From Streptomyces sp. DH41 (GTDB lineage: Bacteria; Actinomycetota; Actinomycetes; Streptomycetales; Streptomycetaceae), in contig NZ_JARVKY010000025.1 in assembly GCF_029813785.1 (NCBI RefSeq), positions 56,573 to 120,572 of the forward strand: a DNA stretch of 64,000 nucleotides, given 5' to 3'. The position numbers and the translations under genes are program-made. Numbering within the stretch: the stretch's first letter is position 1; every line of letters begins with the position of its first letter. Positions 60,837-64,000 of the stretch are shown here, in pieces. The notes under the pieces are model-generated. The model was not told the origin of the DNA, did no database searches, and saw only the letters and a list, made by a program, of their open reading frames with translations.

Positions 60837-62114
60837 GTGAAGGTCCTTGTCATCGGCGGCGGCGCCCGCGAACACGCCCTGTGCCGTTCCCTGTCCCTCG
60901 ACCCCGACGTCACCGCGCTGCACTGCGCACCCGGCAACGCCGGTATCGCCGAGGTCGCCGAACTGCACCAGGTCGACGCCCTCGACGGCGCGGCCGTCAC
61001 CGCGCTGGCCACGCGGCTCGGCGCCGAGCTGGTCGTGGTCGGTCCCGAGGCGCCCCTCGTCGCCGGGGTCGCCGACGCCGTGCGCGAGGCGGGTATCCCG
61101 GTCTTCGGCCCCTCCGGGCAGGCCGCCCAACTGGAGGGCTCCAAGGCCTTCGCCAAGGACGTCATGGCCGGCGCCGGCGTACCCACGGCCCGCTCCTACG
61201 TCTGCACGACCCCGTCCGAGGTCGACGCGGCCCTCGACGCCTTCGGCGCCCCCTACGTCGTCAAGGACGACGGACTGGCCGCCGGCAAGGGCGTCGTCGT
61301 CACCGACGACATCGAGGCCGCCCGGACGCACGCGAACGCGTGTGACCGCGTCGTCATCGAGGAGTACCTGGACGGTCCCGAGGTCTCCCTCTTCGCCGTC
61401 ACCGACGGCGAGAACGTACGCCCGCTCCAGCCCGCCCAGGACTTCAAGCGCGCGCTCGACGGCGACGAGGGCCCGAACACCGGCGGCATGGGCGCGTACT
61501 CACCGCTTCCGTGGGCCGACCCCAAGCTGGTCGACGAGGTCGTGCAGAGCGTGCTCCAGCCGACCGTCGACGAGATGCGCCGCCGCGGCACCCCGTTCTC
61601 CGGCCTGCTCTACGCCGGTCTCGCGATCACCTCGCGCGGTGTCCGCGTGATCGAGTTCAACGCCCGTTTCGGCGACCCCGAGACCCAGGTCGTACTGGCC
61701 CGTCTGAGGACACCGCTCGCCGGCCTGCTGATGGCCGCCGCCACCGGCAACCTCGCCGACCTGGAGCCCCTGCGCTGGAGCGACGACGCGGCCGTCACCG
61801 TGGTCGTCGCCTCCCGCGACTACCCCGCCACCCCGCGCACCGGCGACCCGATCACCGGCCTCGCCGACGTGGCCGCCGAGGACGCCCCGCACGCCTACGT
61901 CCTGCACGCCGGCACGCGGGGCGAGGGCGACGCCGTCGTCAGCGCCGGCGGTCGCGTCCTGTCCGTCACGGCCACCGGCGCGGACCTCACCGAGGCCCGC
62001 GACCGCGCGTACCGGGCCGTCGCCCGCATCGGCCTCGACGGCTCCCAGCACCGCACGGACATCGCGGCGAAGGCGGCGGCGGACGCCGCGACGGAGGCTG
62101 CCGCCGGGGCGTGA
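60837..62114 (+). CDS. purD: phosphoribosylamine-glycine ligase
   Basis: A 425-residue GAR synthetase, second step of purine synthesis, joining glycine to phosphoribosylamine with ATP. The N-terminal KVLVIGGGAREHALC, ATP-grasp elements (YVVKDDGLAAGKGVVV, NTGGMGAYSPLPW, VIEFNARFGDPETQ) and the C-terminal domain (VVVASRDYPATPRTGD) are complete. The GTG start lies at the family's usual first residue. No other pur gene is within the window. A hairpin terminator follows. Confidence 0.96.
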   Translation: MKVLVIGGGAREHALCRSLSLDPDVTALHCAPGNAGIAEVAELHQVDALDGAAVTALATRLGAELVVVGPEAPLVAGVADAVREAGIPVFGPSGQAAQLEGSKAFAKDVMAGAGVPTARSYVCTTPSEVDAALDAFGAPYVVKDDGLAAGKGVVVTDDIEAARTHANACDRVVIEEYLDGPEVSLFAVTDGENVRPLQPAQDFKRALDGDEGPNTGGMGAYSPLPWADPKLVDEVVQSVLQPTVDEMRRRGTPFSGLLYAGLAITSRGVRVIEFNARFGDPETQVVLARLRTPLAGLLMAAATGNLADLEPLRWSDDAAVTVVVASRDYPATPRTGDPITGLADVAAEDAPHAYVLHAGTRGEGDAVVSAGGRVLSVTATGADLTEARDRAYRAVARIGLDGSQHRTDIAAKAAADAATEAAAGA

Positions 62115-62173
62115 CCCGGTCCCGGCCCGCGCCCGGGCGGCAACCGGACAGCACCCCTCCGCACCGAACCCGA

Positions 62174-62206
62174 CAGGCCCCGGATCCTCCCAGGAACCGG
62201 GGCCTG
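62174..62206 (+). terminator. terminator after purD
   Basis: Stem CAGGCCCCGG-a-TCCT/AGGA-a-CCGGGGCCTG with a CCC loop, about 60 bases past the stop. The remaining gap to 62433 should hold the promoter of the next gene; no other element is seen. Confidence 0.88.
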
Positions 62207-62433
62207 ATCCTTGCTGTCCGTCATCCACCTTTCCCCAAAGCCATTCCATCGAGTGACCGATGCGCCATACGGCTGACGGGCGTGAAGGCCCCAACTAGGG
62301 TGCCGCGCAAGCGTTCCGGCACTTGGCCCACCGGCATTGCGATGTCAGTGGCGGGTGCCACAGTGGGGGAGTGAGCAAGAGCCGGAGAGCAGCAGGAAAG
62401 TCCAGGGCAGCAAGGAGGGGGTGAGGTCCGGTC

Positions 62434-64000
62434 GTGACCGGTACCGGTGGTGTGGAGATGGGCGCGCAGGCCGCGCGTTCCCAGGCGCTGGCCGTGCTGC
62501 GCATCCGCAGCAGGGCACTGGCCGTCGCCCTGCTGCCCGCTGCCGCCGCCGTGATCCTGCTCGTGGGCGGCTCCACCGGGCACCTCGCGGGCGAGGGCTG
62601 GGACGTCGTCCGCTGGACCGTGTCCGCGCTCGCTCTCCTCGTCCTGGCGGCCGCCGCCGGAGTCGCCCTGGTCGTCGCCCGTTCCCGGCCCGCCGTGACC
62701 CCCACGGTCACGATCGCCGAGGAGTCGGCGCCGGACCTCTACCGGATGGTGCGCGACCTGGCCGACCGGCTCGACGTGCCCGCCCCCTCCGCGATAGCGC
62801 TCACGCCGGACTGCGACAGCTGGCTGGAGGACCGCACCCACCCGGCGCACGGCCCGCCGCCCGTGGAGGAGCACGACGACGTGGCCGGCATGGGCGGACC
62901 CGCCCACCGCCGGACCGCCGCCGCGCCCGTCCTCGTCATCGGCTCACCCTTCCTCTGGTGGATGCGCGTCGGCGAGCTGCGTGCCGTCCTCGCCCCGGTC
63001 GTCGCGGGTACGGGGCCCTCGGCGCACCCCGACATAGCCGCGGCCCGCCGCTTCATACGGGGCCTGGACGCCGCGGTGGCGGTGGCCGCCACGGGCGGGC
63101 GCGGCCCGCTGTCCCGCCCGGTGCGTGCGAGTCTCGGCTGGGTGTCCCGGCTCCTGCTGCGCGGCTGCCGTGTTCACGCGGCCGGGATGGAGCGCGGGGT
63201 CGCGGCGGCCGCCGCCGAGCGCGCACAGGCTGTGGACTACGGCCTGCGGATCGTCGCACAGGAGCAGGTCGGGCTCGCTTACGCGGGCTGGGACCGTCTG
63301 CTGACCCGGGTCGCGCTGCCTGCCTGGCGGATGGGCCGCTGGCCCTCCCGGCTGGACGTGGGCGTCGTCGCCGCGCTCACGGAGCTGTCCCGCCGCGACC
63401 GCCTCGCCGAGGGCTTCGCCTCCCGACTGGGTGAGCGTCCCGCCTGCGACCTGCTGGAGGAGCCCGGGGCGATCGACGAGGCGGTCTCCCTCCTCGCCGC
63501 CCGCCTCTTCCACGGGGGGCCCGCCGAGACCGGCCCGGACTGGGCGCCGGTGGGATGGGACGAGTATCCCGAGGAAGTCGTCGACCGGACCTGGCGCATG
63601 GACGCGGCCCGCCTTCACCGCGTCCTGGACGCCCTGGGTGTCCGCCGCGCCGCGGAAGGCGCCGCACCGGGCACCGACGGCCCCACTCTGACCCGAGTCC
63701 TGGACCACCTCACGACATCGCCCGCCCTGTACGCCGAAGGCCCTTCGGGACCACGGGACACGGGAGCCGCAACCGGCACAGACCTCGGAGCCGTAACCGG
63801 GACCGAGGCCCGGGCCGCCTCCGACCGCGCCCCCGGCCGCGACCGCGACACCACCACGGAGACCGAGAGCCGCGGGGAGGCCGAGTTCACCACCCTCACC
63901 AGCACCGAATCCCGCACCGACGCCGACGCAGACGCCGGCGCCGGCACCGGCACTGAGGCCGGCGCCCCCACCGCCCACCCCGGCACCCCCACCGCCCACC
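62434..64000 (+). CDS. membrane protein with degenerate M48-peptidase-like region (3' truncated by window)
   Basis: At least 522 residues, running off the right edge. GTG start with GAGG 7 bases upstream. Two N-terminal helices (LAVALLPAAAAVILLVGG and WTVSALALLVLAAAAGVAL) are followed by a soluble part in which LVIGSPFLWWMRVGELRAVLAPVVAG resembles the M48/HtpX segment that ends in the zinc motif HExxH; here that position reads PVVAG, so metal binding looks lost. The C-terminal part is Thr/Glu/Asp/Arg-rich low complexity. This is inference from local resemblance only; the function is unknown. Confidence 0.72.
   Translation, partial: MTGTGGVEMGAQAARSQALAVLRIRSRALAVALLPAAAAVILLVGGSTGHLAGEGWDVVRWTVSALALLVLAAAAGVALVVARSRPAVTPTVTIAEESAPDLYRMVRDLADRLDVPAPSAIALTPDCDSWLEDRTHPAHGPPPVEEHDDVAGMGGPAHRRTAAAPVLVIGSPFLWWMRVGELRAVLAPVVAGTGPSAHPDIAAARRFIRGLDAAVAVAATGGRGPLSRPVRASLGWVSRLLLRGCRVHAAGMERGVAAAAAERAQAVDYGLRIVAQEQVGLAYAGWDRLLTRVALPAWRMGRWPSRLDVGVVAALTELSRRDRLAEGFASRLGERPACDLLEEPGAIDEAVSLLAARLFHGGPAETGPDWAPVGWDEYPEEVVDRTWRMDAARLHRVLDALGVRRAAEGAAPGTDGPTLTRVLDHLTTSPALYAEGPSGPRDTGAATGTDLGAVTGTEARAASDRAPGRDRDTTTETESRGEAEFTTLTSTESRTDADADAGAGTGTEAGAPTAHPGTPTAH

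Overview
The window looks like a chromosomal core segment of a Streptomyces species, and it resembles the sigN/sigF-upp-dnaX-purD part of the Streptomyces chromosome. The evidence is very high G+C with G/C-biased third codon positions, GTG starts, paired SigB/SigF-type sigma factors, a subtilisin-inhibitor-family protein, GAF-ANTAR proteins, a LAxTG-anchored wall protein, IdeR/DmdR-type iron control and many long perfect terminator hairpins. I see no insertion sequence, integrase, prophage or CRISPR array. Gene order is given from left to right. LAYOUT. 1-5.3 kb: degenerate 21-bp repeats, a small RsbW-like ATPase, a glycerophosphodiester phosphodiesterase, a membrane-anchored HtrA-type protease, tRNA-Ser(TGA) and a DUF4232 lipoprotein. 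5.3-10 kb, all leftward: a DrrAB-like ABC exporter, a DUF4097 protein, a ribbon-helix-helix (RHH) protein and a Prim-Pol-domain protein. A 10-bp-phased repeat array lies in front of the RHH gene, and a near-consensus LexA box lies in front of the Prim-Pol gene. 10-13.6 kb: a small secreted protein, an array of short inverted repeats, a SigE-type ECF sigma factor, and an acyl-CoA synthetase behind an 18-bp palindrome. 13.7-23 kb: a 1,528-residue PAS/pseudokinase/receiver protein, an SSI-family inhibitor, tRNA-Ser(GCT), tRNA-Arg(ACG), a sortase-anchored coiled-coil protein and a penicillin-binding protein. 23-34.6 kb: an HxlR regulator divergent from a DUF2797 protein, an amidohydrolase, a two-component system joined to two envelope glycosyltransferases, an MFS exporter with a perfect dyad operator and a TetR, and a PPOX-class oxidoreductase whose 3' end is amplified as 27-bp repeats. 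34.6-41 kb: a STAS protein, two GAF-ANTAR proteins, and a MarR-controlled pair made of a YceI protein and an MFS transporter, both fused to carboxypeptidase-regulatory-like domains. 41-50 kb: sigN- and sigF-like genes, tRNA-Ser(CGA), tadA with its partner, upp, a LytR_C protein, a conserved small protein and an HhH-GPD protein. 50-54.1 kb: an iron-box divergon with a siderophore-interacting protein on one side and, on the other, an Ntn-hydrolase acylase, a siderophore-type N-acyltransferase, a DUF985 cupin and an SDR with overlapping reading frames. 54.3-64 kb: a CopC-CopD fusion, a DUF2867/TetR divergon, tRNA-Ser(GGA), SRP RNA, dnaX, purD and a truncated membrane protein. HOW IT FITS TOGETHER. 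Most of the window is housekeeping (translation, purine and uracil metabolism, replication, cell wall) mixed with stress and developmental regulators. The most unusual parts are three. One is the iron-controlled acylase/acyltransferase operon, a candidate siderophore-remodelling system. The second is the LexA-box Prim-Pol gene. The third is the phased decamer array ahead of the RHH/DUF4097/ABC-exporter genes. Short-period tandem arrays sit just after stop codons at several loci. Functions are inferred from motifs read by eye; no database search was run.
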